Of a stretch of 64,000 nt of DNA, positions 18,506-30,109 are shown piece by piece. How positions within the stretch are numbered: position 1 is the first letter of the stretch; every line of letters starts with the position of its first letter. Made by a program: the position numbers and the translations under genes. Under the pieces are notes generated by a model. That model ran no database searches. It saw nothing but the letters and a program-made list of their open reading frames with translations, and was not told the origin of the DNA. This stretch comes from Chaetoderma sp. LZ-2023a (lineage: Eukaryota; Mollusca; Caudofoveata; Chaetodermatida; Chaetodermatidae): the NCBI GenBank assembly GCA_034401795.1, contig CM067370.1, positions 55,863,380 to 55,927,379 of the forward strand, read 5' to 3'.

Positions 18506-20856
18506 TAACATGTTTCACACAGACATCACAAGTTTATCTGATAGACATAGGTACACTAGAATAGGTGCTAGCATAAATGATGCATTGGAATGAAAGTCAG
18601 TACCTATGTTGGTTAGAATGAGAACATTCCAAAGCTAACATGGTAATGAACATATTACTTGTGAAGTATTTTAGAAATATAACCGGGCATAAAAACTGTA
18701 AATATTTGCTTTCTTCATGAACCTGACAAAAGCAACATAAAAATAGAAGATTCTAGTCCTGCAAGTCAAGGCTTTTTATTTTCCCTCATTATATCACATA
18801 CATGTATAGCATACACATCTAAGTACTTGTGACAGGAAATAAGGATGGCTATTGTATGGTAATTTATACGTCATAGCATGGTATCACGTATGGATGGTCA
18901 TTTTACTGAGATCGGATAAGCCCGTAATGTTTTAAATGTCCATTGAAACACTTTAATATACATTTAATTCTAGGGGCACACAGGAATAAAAGAAGTCCAA
19001 AACCATTGGAAAATATGGGGAAAATTTGAAAACCATTTTCAGTATGCTAGAAAATGGATGCAATGATTTCATAGGGCAAATCTGTAAAGGTTTTTTTTTA
19101 TTGAGATCGGATAAGTGCTTAGTGAATTAAATGGTCACTGAAAAACTTTAACACTAACCTAATTCTTGGTGCACACCAGCCAGCATTTGGATAACTATGT
19201 CAAGCCATCCTCTGCTTTACATAGGCCTCAACGACAACAGGTCAATGTCCACCACAATGTAGAAGGACTCTATACATGCTATATACAATTCCCCAGTCAT
19301 ACCAGCCAGGAAATCACTGTATATGAAATTTGAAACAACTAACCATGTAGCTAGACTGTTTAGTAACTTTTGTGAATGGAATAATAATAATAACTAGTGA
19401 ATATTTACTGAAGTAACTGTAAATCTGCGTGCTGTGTAATAAAGTGACACGATAAGAGTGAGACCATAAATTGTGAATAAATTCATTTGCATCCTTGATA
19501 CTAATGACCAACAACGTATGACACTATTGAGAAGCAGAACAGAGACCATTGTCAATGGGCCAATCATGAATGATGCCATTGACAAATTGATCAACTGACC
19601 ATATCACCATTGACCAGTGACTCAAGTATCATTGGTACTAATAACCACATGCAATCGTTTCTGGAAGTAACAATATACAGCATGTCAGTTGATGTCTTAT
19701 GACATCTGTAGGCCTTGGGAGTAGCAAGCCGTCACTATCAAGGAATAAGATTTTGTAACTGACTGAGTGAATGGCCGATTGATATACCGATTGATCTACC
19801 GACCAACTGTCTAACTAGCCAACTGACTGACATACCGACTAACCTACCATATGAGCAACCTACCATTGCATCGATCATACCGCATATTACAATATACTGC
19901 AATACTATCTAAAATATGGTGCATTAGCGCTGATGACAAGCATCAGCGACAACATTGGCGCTGAAGCAAGTAAGATTCCAGACACTACCTGTGTGCACAA
20001 TTTCAAATCAATGGCTGCTATAGCAACGAAGTTATCGAGAGTACAAAAAAATTGTGTTTACGGCAGGTTATCTCAGACGATTGGTCAGATTCGAAGTAAA
20101 AGTAAGAGCAATACAGGTCATATGTGTCAGTATAAGTTCACCAAGTTTGGAGCCGATCAGTTGAAAACTGTAGGAGAAGATAGGTCTGAATGGGTTTTTT
20201 GAGTAATTATAATACTCTGCGTTTCCACACAGATTAATAAGTTGAGGGCCTCGGGGAAGAACAGTTGTATTGATGACCATGTTTTTACCCTCTATAAATA
20301 AAGATTTTATTATTGTATAACAATTCAAACCATTTTCACTCTGCACCCCTCACACACCACCTGGATCATGCGTAGAGCTGTCCACCACCTCCTATATGGT
20401 TCGAGAAAAATGGGTTAGTCACCAGTGATAGACTGAGATGCTGTCAACACTTCAACTCCCGACATTGTCTCAAATTCAAGAATTTTATAGGAAAACTGTT
20501 GAATGTTTTTAAAAAATCATTTGACTGGTTCAGTCAAATTACTTTCAAAATAACCAACAGAATAGTCCTCACATCAGAAAGAATTTGTCTGTTTTGCTCA
20601 CGAAGGGAGTAGAAATATTCTGAGAAAGTTAATGACACTGAAATAAAAAGTCTTTAGATTAAGGAATATCTCAATGACTGAATACAGATAAGTATTAACT
20701 CTATATTGGTCATTGAATTAGCTTAAATTTAATATTTGTCCTTATTTTTTACTACAAATATTGATGTACCTCACTACCTCTACATTCACACACATGTATG
20801 CACGCATGATTGGAGGCACGTATACACACATGAACGCGCAAATATTACACGCGCAC
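18506..20856. other. GLB1L intron sequence with minor repeats
   Basis: Contains a duplicated block with GAGATCGGATAAG (about 18,899-18,985 and 19,090-19,185), a low-complexity GACTGACC-like tract (about 19,755-19,860) and a region at 20,060-20,345 ending in AATAAAG that may be a retroelement 3' tail. No exon was recognised. The open frames at 19.3-19.6 and 20.1-20.3 kb look incidental. Confidence 0.45.
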
Positions 20857-20925
20857 CTGAGATTGAGCATTCCTTCAAAGTGAAACTGTCCTCTAATTGG
20901 CTCGTGCATATTCCATGCTACATAC
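20857..20925 (-). CDS. GLB1L2: Beta-galactosidase-1-like protein, second coding exon found
   Basis: A 69-bp exon between an acceptor (CCTATCATAG) and a donor (CTCAG|GTGCGC, a weaker form). It reads YVAWNMHEPIRGQFHFEG then MLNLR, matching the GH35 block [22 protein letters not shown] of human GLB1L2. The first base completes the ACG threonine codon left open by the exon at 29,440-29,747. The last two bases plus the first base of the exon at 17,989 make an arginine codon. Phase, strand and order agree across the three exons. The A in place of P in the first motif is the only oddity seen. Confidence 0.9.
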
Positions 20926-22329
20926 CTATGATAGGAAAAGAAATGTGAATAAAACAAAACACAATTGTCTACAAATTAATAAAATCGTAACATGAATAAA
21001 CTCATAGTACTAGTCATATACAACAAGGGAGGTAATTCTTGGCAACACAAATAGCAACATGTATATATTGTTCAGTTAATTAAAATGTATTTTGAACACA
21101 TTGCACTGAGATACTATGGCTTTTGAAAAGAATCTGACATCTCAAGATGTTCATATATGCAGGCAATTAGGTAGGCCAGAATGAAACAATTGCCAGTCTT
21201 CACTTTATCATGTTATAGATATTTTGAGTAACTCTGTTTCTAGTTTCTACTGGATTGATCTTCTCCAAATTTGGAGGGAAGCACACTCGTTGGATCCTGA
21301 ACATGTATGGTCCAAGTACCGGTTTCTAACAGGTTATGGAAGTTTTGCCGATTTCATAAGAATTTAAAGTTTTTGTCAAGAAATTGTTTCTCTCTAGTAA
21401 TTGGCAAGTCCTAAGTGAAATAATACATGAATAAAAAATGTTAATTCCTCCAAATAAATTTACTGCGTGCAAAACTAAATATCGGGTTTTCAGGGAGTTT
21501 TTGTGTACTTAGGTACCAGTTTCTAACAGGGATGTAAATCTGTTATTTCTATAGCAACGAGATGGTGATATGACGCCAATGTCTATGATATGACAACAGG
21601 AGAGTATGTCTGCAGAAATAATGATACAATCGCCACTACAATTGGAGTACAACTTAATTTATTGTAGTAAATCTAGATCTGGGCAAATTCCATTTTTCGT
21701 AATACTCGGTACATAGACAGCAGGAGCACCATTTTCAAAATCAAAAGGCTGTATCCTTGCTTTGTAAAGTATTAAATCTGATGCCTAAAATGAAAATAAG
21801 GATTGTTTTGTATAACATAAAACGTTAAAATTATTTTTGTTTTTACCATATAGAAAAACTATGGCCCTGTTTGGATCGGGCATGTGCGTGAAAAAATCAA
21901 TCTACACTTGAAAACAATATACGCATCCCATGCCACTTCGGTGCGTCCGTACAAATCAATTATTATTATGTTGGTGAAATCAAAATGCCCGGTTTGACAG
22001 CAACTGGCATATGTCGCCTGATGCGAAAACTGGACTAGTTTCTTCAATTTCTATAGCAGCTATATGCATTTTTATGGACCCTGAAAAAAGTAATAATGAA
22101 AACATGTTTTTCACACGTCAATCAAAAAAGATAGGTAAAATAATTACTTATTTCTGCTGCATTTTGATAAAAATCTTCAAATATTGTGTAAAATTGATAT
22201 ATCCATTGAAATAAGCATGTTTTGACGATGTCATGTAAACAATGAGTGCAGGAGAACGCAAGAATGAGCAATTGTTAGAAATAGAACCATGTTAGAAATA
22301 GGCACCTTGACCATATGCCAATTTTGGAG
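20926..22329. other. GLB1L intron sequence, no recognised feature
   Basis: AT-rich sequence with scattered short open frames and no family resemblance. Two similar phrases containing GGTACCAGTTTCTAACAGG-like text (about 21,317 and 21,512) hint at a diverged local duplication. Confidence 0.35.
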
Positions 22330-22740
22330 TCAAAAGGCAAAATGCATCATTGTTGTTTGCTATGGTTAATTCTGAAATGACTGGAAATTTGCAACAGCTT
22401 TCAGCAACAGTTTTCAAAATAGTAATTTCTACGCATTCTTCAATAACTCTGATTCTATTGGTGCAATCCTCTCCAAACTTTTGTGGAGGCTTGGCCCGAA
22501 CATGTGGTCCAATTTTGTGGCCAAAGGATCAAAAGCAACAGCAAGAACTTTCAGCAACATTGTTCCCAAAATAGAGATTTTTAATTACTCTAATTGAGCG
22601 ATCTTTTCGAAATTTGAGGGCCCGAACATGTATGCAAATTAGCACTCAAAGGCTAAAAAGCAACAGCAACAGATTTCAGCAACATTGTTTTCAATATAGG
22701 CACCTTTGACCTTACGATGGGCCAACTGAAAAAATATATC
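22330..22740. repeat. Degenerate local tandem repeat
   Basis: Phrases such as GCAACAGCTTTCAGCAACAG, AGCAACATTGTTCCCAAAAT and AGCAACATTGTTTTCAATAT recur at intervals of roughly 130-160 bp. They are accompanied by CCGAACATGT. The units are badly diverged. Confidence 0.45.
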
Positions 22741-22944
22741 AATGATGCGGGTATTGGACAACTTTGACCTTGCTAAATACAATGTAGTAAATGTCCCAAC
22801 TACCTATTTGCATTTAAGAAAATCTTTCACAGTGACCAGAAAATCAAAACAGGGAAAATCAAAATATGGATGGCAATGCCTTTTAAAACATGGTAACTAC
22901 GGATAGATGTATCTTTGTTAAGAAATAAATGAAATCAAGGATTT

Positions 22945-23158
22945 CTTTTTTCACGAGAGAGTTGATACTTACGACCCTGATACTCATTGATATTTCCTAA
23001 ATATCAGCCTAGCTCCACTATATCCCAGACATAAAAAGCAACTGCCCCTACTGGGCAGGTAACACAGCTAACAGCTCAGCAGATGTGCGACCCAATGGCA
23101 TACATGCGCAGGCTGTCACATCCTCAGACTTGATATAATTGGCTGACAATTGCAACAT
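22945..23158 (-). repeat. ITR of DIRS unit 3 (3' side)
   Basis: Starts TTTTTTCACGAGAGAGTTGA and contains CCCTACTGGGCAGGTAACAC and CATGCGCAGGCTGTCACATC. These blocks recur inverted at 28,700-28,880. Confidence 0.82.
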
Positions 23159-23203
23159 AAATAACCAAAAGACAGAGCCTCTGTGGGCAGAGAGGCCGGG
23201 ATC

Positions 23204-23315
23204 GTATCAGGGTGATAAGTATCAACTCTCTCGTGAAAAAAGTAATCTGTGATTTCCTCTATTTCAATTCAAAAGTATACTTACCATCCTGATACTCATT
23301 GGTATAGCCAGAATT
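23204..23315 (-). repeat. Internal complementary region of DIRS unit 3
   Basis: The first half (AAGTATCAACTCTCTCGTGA) is complementary to the 3' outer end. The second half (AAGTATACTTACCATCCTGA) is complementary to the 5' outer end. The halves abut at about 23,245-23,270. Confidence 0.8.
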
Positions 23316-23819
23316 TGTAAGTAAATTTGGTGCGAGGGAGGCGAAAGTCAGAAGACTAGCTCGTCCCTGGAAGAGCAAGCTCCTTTGCGTATGACACACA
23401 AGGCCGCCTTAAGTTGCGAATAAGGCACATCGGATAATACAGCCAATGTGGTGAGTAATGACAGTTATATAACATGTATTCCTCCCCACTCCTTTTGGAA
23501 AAGGAGGAGCGATGAACATCAATGTTCTACACGCTCTCTAAGTACCAGTGCCAAAGTACTATAGGACATCGGACAAAATGCTTCAATTTCAGCTACTCTC
23601 AATAGATTGAACCACTATAAAACACGAACCATCATGGTATTATTACTGAAAACGTGAGAAAATAACGAGACAGCACAAACAATGGACTATGTTTTGTTTT
23701 TGTCTTGTTTGTATGCGACATCCTCTTCCTATGGGTAAAGAGCGATGTAGAACTGAAAAGCGCATGTCTCCAAAAGATTAACGTCACAATATGCGATAAA
23801 AGGCCAAATTTACACTATT

Positions 23820-24183
23820 TACAAAATCATCTTTTCAAAATCGATAAAGCTAGAGGGTTGGTCATGTCACGAAGGTAGTGATCGGTGAAACTAGATGCAC
23901 AGTGCCACTGGGCCACCGACATAATGTCATCCAACAGCACTCCATTAAAGAGAGCTGTAGAACCAACTACGCCATGGAAACTCTTTGCCTTGGCCATGTC
24001 AACTTGCTTGCCTGTGGTGGCTTTGTGGCAGAATTGTATACACTCCACAATGTACTCGGATATGGTAACTTTTGACACCCTGTCATGGGATTCAATGTAC
24101 AATAACCATAATGAACCAAGCCTTTGAATTAGGATCAATATTGTTAAAATGTAAGGCAGGCGATATAATGAGCTTACCCAAAA
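23820..24183 (-). pseudogene. DIRS tyrosine recombinase segment (unit 3)
   Basis: The minus-strand reading has LWLLYIESHDRVS, IVECIQFCHKATTGKQVDM, a GVVGSTALFNG block and AQWHCASS followed by DHYLR, which carries the expected catalytic tyrosine. It matches the recombinase at 57.2-57.4 kb almost word for word. It is truncated by the LINE border and broken. Confidence 0.82.
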
Positions 24184-24187
24184 TATA

Positions 24188-27096
24188 GCAGTAGAAGTGA
24201 GAAACCTCAATAATGCGGTTAAGGAATTTAATTCAAGTATCCTCAAGGCTGCCAACGAAGCGATTCCTCGAGGGTTCAGGAAAAACTACCGGCCCTACTG
24301 GACAACAGAACTGCAAGCAGCACATGATAAACTAGACAACGTCAGAGAAGATGCAGAGGGTAATCCCTGTCATGAAAACCACTTCACACTACAACAAACT
24401 AAACCCAGGTATCTAAAGACCAAGCTGGAGGACAAAAGAAGAAGCTGGAGGGAAAAGAGGGCATGGTTTAATTTAGAGAGAGAGACACAACAAAGCTATG
24501 GAGACTCACTAAAGCACTGAATGAGGAGGGTGTCGGGGGAGAGAAGATTACTCTTGAAGAAGATGGACAAACACTGTCAGGAAAGATGGCTGCAGATGCC
24601 TTTGCGAAGGCATATGCAAAAGAAAGCAACATTTCTATACCACGTATGCGTCAAAAAGAGGTTAGAAAAGAGCAAAAGGAAAGAACAGACACCAACACTC
24701 ACGATGCAATGAAAGTTGACATTAGTTTAGCAGAACTGAAGAAGTCTATCCGCCAATTGAAGAAGAAGAAATCTCCCGGGCCAGATGGCATTACGAATGA
24801 AATGATCCAACACCTTGGTAATGCATCTCTCCGCAAGTTACTAGATATCTTTAATCTCAGTTGGACCAATGGAGAGGTTCCTCAGTGCTGGAAGGAAGCC
24901 AGAATGACTCCTATTCTGAAAAAAGGGAAGAACAAGACGAAAGTGCTGAGCTACCGTCCTATCAGTCTTACAAGCTGCATATGCAAGACCATGGAGCGCA
25001 TCGTCAACCAGCGGTTGCAGTGGTACCTGGAGTCGGAGAACACTATAGTTTCAGAGCAGGCTGGCTTCAGAAGATACAGGAGCACAGAAGATCAAACAAC
25101 ACATCTTGCACAAGTCATAGAGGAAACTTTTCGAGCCAAGACGGTGATGCTAGCTGCCTTTATTGATCTGCAGAAGGCATTTGACAAGGTGTGGAAGGAT
25201 GGCCTCCTCGTGAAGCTTCAGCGCACACGCATCGGTGGCAACATGTTCCGATGGACCAAGTCATACCCACACAATCGCAGAGCTAGGGTGCTGGTGGATG
25301 GACAATCTTGACAGAATGTATTGCTGGGACAAGGGGTACCACAAGGCGGAGTATTATCACCAACTCTGTTCATACTCTTCATTAATGATATTGTAGCAGA
25401 GCTGCCCAATGGGATCCAAGCAGCCCTCTATGCAGATGACCTCGTACTCTGGTGCACCGAGGAGTACACAACGACTGCCACATACAGAATGCAGCTTGCC
25501 TTGGACAGAATTACAGCTTGGGCCAATCGCTGGTGTATTACCATCAACAAAGAAAAATCATCAGCCATGCTATTCTCACTGTCCACCAAAACCAAGGTTG
25601 GCAATCCGACACTGGGCGGTACTCCACTCGAGTACGAGGACCAGCAGACATACCTGGGAGTCACCTATGACAGAAGATTAACATGGAAGGAGCACATCCA
25701 GAATGCAGAGGCAAAGGCCAGAAGAAAGCTAAACATCATGAGGAAGCTGGCAGGAACAAAGTGGGGTGCCAATGAAAGGATCCTCAAGACCATCTACCTA
25801 GGTGTCGTACGACCACACCTTGAGTATTGATCCAGCTCATGGATGACACCAGCTAAATCTCATCAACAGAACCTCGACAGAGTACAAAACCAGGCACTGC
25901 GCATCATCACCGGTGGAATGAGATCAACAACAATAGAAAAAATGGAGCAGACAGCAGGCATCCCCCCACTTAGTAAAGGAAGGGAATACAAAGCACTGAT
26001 CCAAGCTGCAAAGTTCAAATTGTTCAACAACCACCCAATGAAGATCAGGCAAGCACAGCTGTCATCAGGAAGACTTAAAAGAATCAAGTTTTGTGAAAGA
26101 GACAAAAGCACTTCAAAGGAAACACCAAGAAATGTTGCCAGCACAAATAGAAGACCCAAACCACACCCTTGATCCTCCACACTGGGAAAACAAACTAGAG
26201 AGCATAGCTATTCGCACCACAGTACCTCATCTCACAACCAAAGATGAACACAGTGATGTGAGCAAGAAGGCCCTGACCCTAGCCATGCTGGAAGAAATAT
26301 ACCCTCAGGAGACATGGATAAGGATCTACACAGATGGATCAGCCAAAGATGCAATTAGGAGCGGAGGTGCCTGACTGCACATACAGTATCCAAACGGACA
26401 ACATGAGTCAGCTGCAATACCGACAGGCAAACACTGCGCAAACTACAGAGCTGAAGTCGAAGCACTGGTCCATGCAGCTAATACCAGCAACAGAACAGCA
26501 GACCCTATTGCACAGATTGTCTTTTTATCTGATGCCCGCTCCGTCCTTGAGGCTATCACCAAAGGTAAGCTGCCACAACTTGAAGACGCACCACAAACCA
26601 TCAAATGCTTTCGGATAGCATTGCAGTGGATCCCCTCACACTGTGGAGTCCAGGGAAATGAGGAAGCAGACAAGATGGCAAAGGTGGGTGCTGAAGAGAA
26701 TCAGACAGAAAACATGGTTACACATACAGAGATGAAGACTATCATCAAGTCACTCTATAGAACACTTCAATCAGAAGATGCCTACCATCATCTCTCGAGG
26801 CCAGAGCAAGTGACCATTTTTCGTCTCAGAACTGGACATAACAGACTAAACCAACACATGTACAGGCGGTTCCACCTTACGACATCGCCCGCTTGTCCTT
26901 GTGGAGAAGCAGAACAGACAACAGAGCACATACTTCAATGTTGCAGTACGTATCAGCTGCTGAGAGAAGAGATCTGGCCTTTGTCAACCTCTTTTCTTGA
27001 AAAGCTGTATGGGCCTGTGGAAGAACTGCAGAAAACCACAGATTTCATCTTGAGAACGGCTCTCCAAGTGTGATACCAGCGATCGAAAAGAAGAAG
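24188..27096 (+). mobile_element. LINE with reverse transcriptase and RNase H (family C, copy 1)
   Basis: A 5'-truncated non-LTR retrotransposon of the I/Jockey superfamily. In order: linker after the endonuclease (24,197-24,520); reverse transcriptase (24,586-26,170) with SPGPDGI, RPISL, QAGFRRYRST, FIDLQKAFDKVW, GVPQGGVLSP and the YADD box at 25,429-25,440. RNase H (about 26,255-26,690) has YTDGSA, a RAEVEAL glutamate, LSDARS and WIPSHCG. A C-terminal CPCG...H...CC knuckle sits near 26,890-26,945. It ends in a GAAAAGAAGAAG tail. In-frame stops near 25,309, 25,829 and 26,372 and frame changes near 24,520 and 26,100 show it is dead. The second copy at 36.8-38.1 kb has an open RNase H. Confidence 0.9.
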
Positions 27097-27720
27097 TCAC
27101 AATACCTTCGTTGTCCGCACTGAGCCTAAACTCAGTAGATTCGGACACTCTACTCGCCAGGTCTACCACAGCCCGGAATGCCACCATAAAACCACCACAG
27201 CTAACACGACCTTCAACCGAAGGAGTGGCAAGCTCTTCAACAGTGGACTTTCCAAGACCACAGGCTGTTAGAGCACAGAAACAAAGAAGGCTAGCTCATA
27301 TACAGGCCTAACACACAGATCCAAGATCATAGGCAACTGTCAGACGAGGAACATCGTCTACCTACTAACTTATAACAAATGTAAGAAACAGTATGTCAGA
27401 GAAACTCGACACACCTTCAAAATCAGAATCCAAAAACATCTGAGCTCGATATCAAACCGCCATAGGAATGAATGATATGACACACCCATATACATACATT
27501 TCAATATACATGGACATTCTAGAACTGACATGCAGTCCCGAATTATCCAGGTACTCTCATCAGACCCGGACGATGAAAACTCCACCCCATGGAGAAAACA
27601 GAAAGAATGTCATTGGATACACCAGCTCCACACAATGGAGCCTATAGTCATAAACCTAGCAGGATAAGGGACGCCTCTCCCCTGGACCAACATGCCCACC
27701 ACGGGCGGACACACTCAGTA
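27097..27720 (+). mobile_element. Penelope-like element, GIY-YIG endonuclease end
   Basis: From about 27,330 the reading gives GNCQTRNIVYLLTYNKCK then KQYVRETRHTFKIRIQKH, the GIY-YIG core of Penelope elements (usually VYL...YVG/YIG; here R replaces G). Then come YIHFNIHGHS, DDENSTPWRKQKECHW and IHQL. This layout is the standard C-terminal endonuclease of Penelope-like retroelements. A stop follows near 27,470 and another near 27,665, so it is not functional. The upstream 230 bp are unassigned. The piece directly follows the LINE tail and precedes DIRS Gag sequence. Confidence 0.78.
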
Positions 27721-27734
27721 CGTTGTTATTAACC

Positions 27735-28580
27735 TTTTATGAATCGATGGCAATTGGGACAATCAGACATGACTTTCTGAAATGACATAAGACGAGGACA
27801 ATTAGATTTTAGTCATGGAAAAACTAAAAACTTAGCTGGAAAGAGCAACTTGATTAAATTTCAAACCTTATAAAGGAAAGTTGCTAAATCAGAAAAAAAC
27901 TCAGCCACTAATAATATCTAAAATAAATAAACAAGGGCTGATTAAGACATCATATCTCTTAGAGAAGGGGGAGATAATCAGTAAACGAATAACAATTCAA
28001 ATATCTCATATGTAATAATAAATTGTATTCAACACCCTAGACCATAGCTTCATTCCTTTGAATGAATGAATAAGCCAATAAGAACATTAGAGAAAGCAGA
28101 AGGAGAAAAACTTTGGCAGTCAAAAGAGTGAAATTTTCAAATAAATTGACCCTCCTACAATTCTCCCGTATACCTGAACCTTACTTAGCATAGAATTACC
28201 GATGCTGATGCAGGAGAGTGCGATCCACTGGACAAGCTCTGCCAGTCTTCATGAATCCACATCAGAGACCAAGGGGCAGAGTGCGAGAATTAATCGTTAA
28301 TCCTCATTGCAGCTCTGAATATTTATTTTCTAAAAATATTGGACAGAGACCGGCAGCATGAGACCAAGCACAAGAAGAAAACATGTGAATACAAAGCACA
28401 ACATGTGGTTAGCTAATAAAGGTATCAAACAAGTGCAATGACATTACAATGACGCCTTACCACATCTTACTTGCGTCATGGAAATACATGACTATACTAA
28501 AATGAGCCATAAATAATACTAAAGAACACCTTATGACTCGATCCAGGAAAGTCCTTGGGCATCTTCGTATGATCCGACAT
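27735..28580 (-). pseudogene. Leader and start of Gag-like region of DIRS unit 3
   Basis: On the minus strand an ATG at 28,580 opens MSDHTKMPKDFPGSSHK and is followed by AG|GTG. The segment at 27,740-27,830 reads PRLMSFQKVMSDCPNCHRF, matching the Gag-like start of the DIRS relic at 5.3 kb. It is preceded by TTTCAG. The spacing suggests two exons, as some DIRS families splice. The part is a fossil. Confidence 0.6.
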
Positions 28581-28699
28581 GGTAATGAATGAGTGAACAG
28601 ATAAAATTAGCTAGGAATAAGACTTTATTTGATGATAATTTAGAGGCGACAATGCAAAAAAGCTACCAGAAAAGACTGAGGTGTGTTGCAAAGGCAGCC

Positions 28700-28880
28700 A
28701 ATATCAAGGACGAGGATGTGACAGCCTGCGCATGCGCGCCGCACATCTACCGAACAGTCAGATGTGTTACCTGCCCAGTGCGGGCAGTTACTTTTAAAGT
28801 CTGGGTTATGTTGGAGCTAGGCTGATATTTAGGAAATATCAATGAGTATCAGGGTGGTAAGTATACTCTTGAAGTGAAAT
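28700..28880 (-). repeat. ITR of DIRS unit 3 (5' side)
   Basis: Inverted counterpart of 22,945-23,158. It includes the palindrome TGCGCATGCGCG at 28,727-28,738 and ends AAGTATACTCTTGAAGTGAA. Confidence 0.82.
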
Positions 28881-29129
28881 CCAATTAACAGCTGTACATT
28901 GATGACACACATTGCTAAAATTCAGCACTGAGTTAGTTATTAAGGCATTATGTTGTCCCATATGGTCAGATTTCAACATAATAACTATGGGCAGAGCAGC
29001 ATGGATAACAATCCTGGACAAGGAGTGACATATGGAATTGAGAGCAGTTACATTGCTTAACCACTGTAACTGATGCATTCAGTCAGATTCAGATGTAGAT
29101 GCAGGTAACTATGCATTTATTTAATCCTT
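28881..29129. other. GLB1L intron sequence
   Basis: No feature recognised between the DIRS end and a hairpin MITE. A 79-codon open frame on the minus strand crosses the DIRS ITR border and is not supported as an exon. Confidence 0.4.
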
Positions 29130-29370
29130 TAATGGTTCAGTTTTGCCATGGAAATCTAAATATTTGATTATTAAATATCCAATTTCCAAGTAAATAGAAG
29201 ACTATTTTTGAAAATTTACCACTGGAAGGACTGACTCATTTATCAAGACAGGCACTCTAATCATAAATTTTCAAAATATAGTCTTCACCTGGCCTGGTAA
29301 TGGACATTGCTCATCTTGACCATGAAAGAGACCGGTTTTGGTTGGCTTGACCATTAAAGCCTCAATGTAA
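29130..29370. repeat. Hairpin MITE, family H, copy 3
   Basis: Arms GAAAATTTACCACTGGAAGG and ATCATAAATTTTCAAAATAT surround a loop near 29,250. Less well conserved than the copy at 18.3 kb. It lies close to the donor of the first GLB1L coding exon. Confidence 0.6.
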
Positions 29371-29439
29371 TTGACTTGAGGCCTTCTAAATAATATGCTG
29401 TATACCGGTATGAACTATAAAATATCTTAGTACACTTAC

Positions 29440-29747
29440 GTTTCAAGAGTATTCAAGCCACATGCCTTCATTTTCATCATACGATCATACCAATACTGCT
29501 CTGGAACACGAAAATAGTGCATTGCACCACTTAAAATGGTCAATGATTTGCCACTCAAAAAGAATTGACGATCATCCATTATTAGTGAACTCCTATGTAC
29601 TTGTGGACCGTCTTCTTGTTGAGATGATATACTGATTCGCTTGGACATCCTTCCATATAACCAATATCCAATTATTACTGTTGCAACAACAATAGCTATG
29701 CGCTGTAGAAAGTTCCCACGACAGACACTCCAATGTAATGTTCTCAT
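29440..29747 (-). CDS. GLB1L2: Beta-galactosidase-1-like protein, first coding exon
   Basis: Encodes 102 complete codons from an ATG at 29,747. A basic N-terminus (to R16) precedes a hydrophobic stretch at residues 17-32 (IAIVVATVIIGYWLYG), a likely signal anchor, as in GLB1L2. From about residue 55 the GH35 start reads LSGKSLTILSGAMHYFRVPE, then [20 protein letters not shown]. Human GLB1L2 has [25 protein letters not shown] here. The exon continues upstream as 5' UTR to an acceptor (TTTTTCAG) at 29,775 and ends at the donor GAAAC|GTAAGT (29,440/29,439). An 8.5-kb intron holding a DIRS relic separates it from the next exon. The product probably acts in the secretory pathway or at the membrane on beta-galactosides. 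Confidence 0.92.
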
Positions 29748-29774
29748 AATCAGACCAATATTACTAACAGTTTC
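29748..29774 (-). other. 5' UTR part of the GLB1L exon
   Basis: Transcribed sequence between the splice acceptor (TTTTTCAG, intron ending at 29,775) and the ATG at 29,747. The acceptor implies at least one untranslated exon upstream, beyond 29,775. Confidence 0.65.
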
Positions 29775-30109
29775 CTGAAAAACAAGCATGTATTATTTCC
29801 AAAGATGTTGGTCCCAATCGCAGGATGATTCATAACAAGGAAAATTGTCCACCACTCTCAAATGTGGAATTTGTTTGAGCACAGCTTTTGGGACGATCTC
29901 GGTCACTTAATCAGCACTAACAGATGATCGCTAGCTATGTAACTCTGATCGTTTTTTGTGGAGTCATGTCACAGCATTGATTGACAGACTGTTCATATAT
30001 GATAGCCTTCGTCTCGATTCATGATTGTTTAGTGTTCATAAACTTTAAAAGTCTCATTCACTTTCTTTTTGAACAGATTGGTCTCGATGTTAATGACTAA
30101 CTAGATTGC
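29775..30109. other. Spacer upstream of the GLB1L coding exon
   Basis: Probably the first intron of the GLB1L gene. No promoter, exon or repeat was recognised. Confidence 0.35.

Larger units (their letters stand above)
22945..28880 (-). mobile_element. DIRS element relic (unit 3) with LINE/Penelope core
   Basis: A minus-strand DIRS fossil inside the 8.5-kb GLB1L intron. Its ITRs are at 22,945-23,158 and 28,700-28,880, inverted copies sharing CTGATACTCATTGATATTTC. An ICR lies at 23,204-23,315 next to the left ITR. Recognised parts are a tyrosine recombinase segment (23,820-24,183) and the leader and start of the Gag-like region (27,735-28,580). The middle is occupied by an unrelated LINE (24,188-27,096) and a Penelope-like piece (27,097-27,720). 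The element is broken; ITR divergence suggests it is old. Confidence 0.82.

Noticed and set aside
22945-23320. Stand-alone MITE with ~40-bp inverted ends (also 58,050-58,355)
   Set aside because: The apparent inverted ends are the ITR and ICR of larger DIRS elements whose second ITRs were found at 28,880 and 48,803.
28589-28825. 78-codon plus-strand frame with several cysteines
   Set aside because: It is antisense to the leader and ITR of DIRS unit 3 and has no splice or promoter support.
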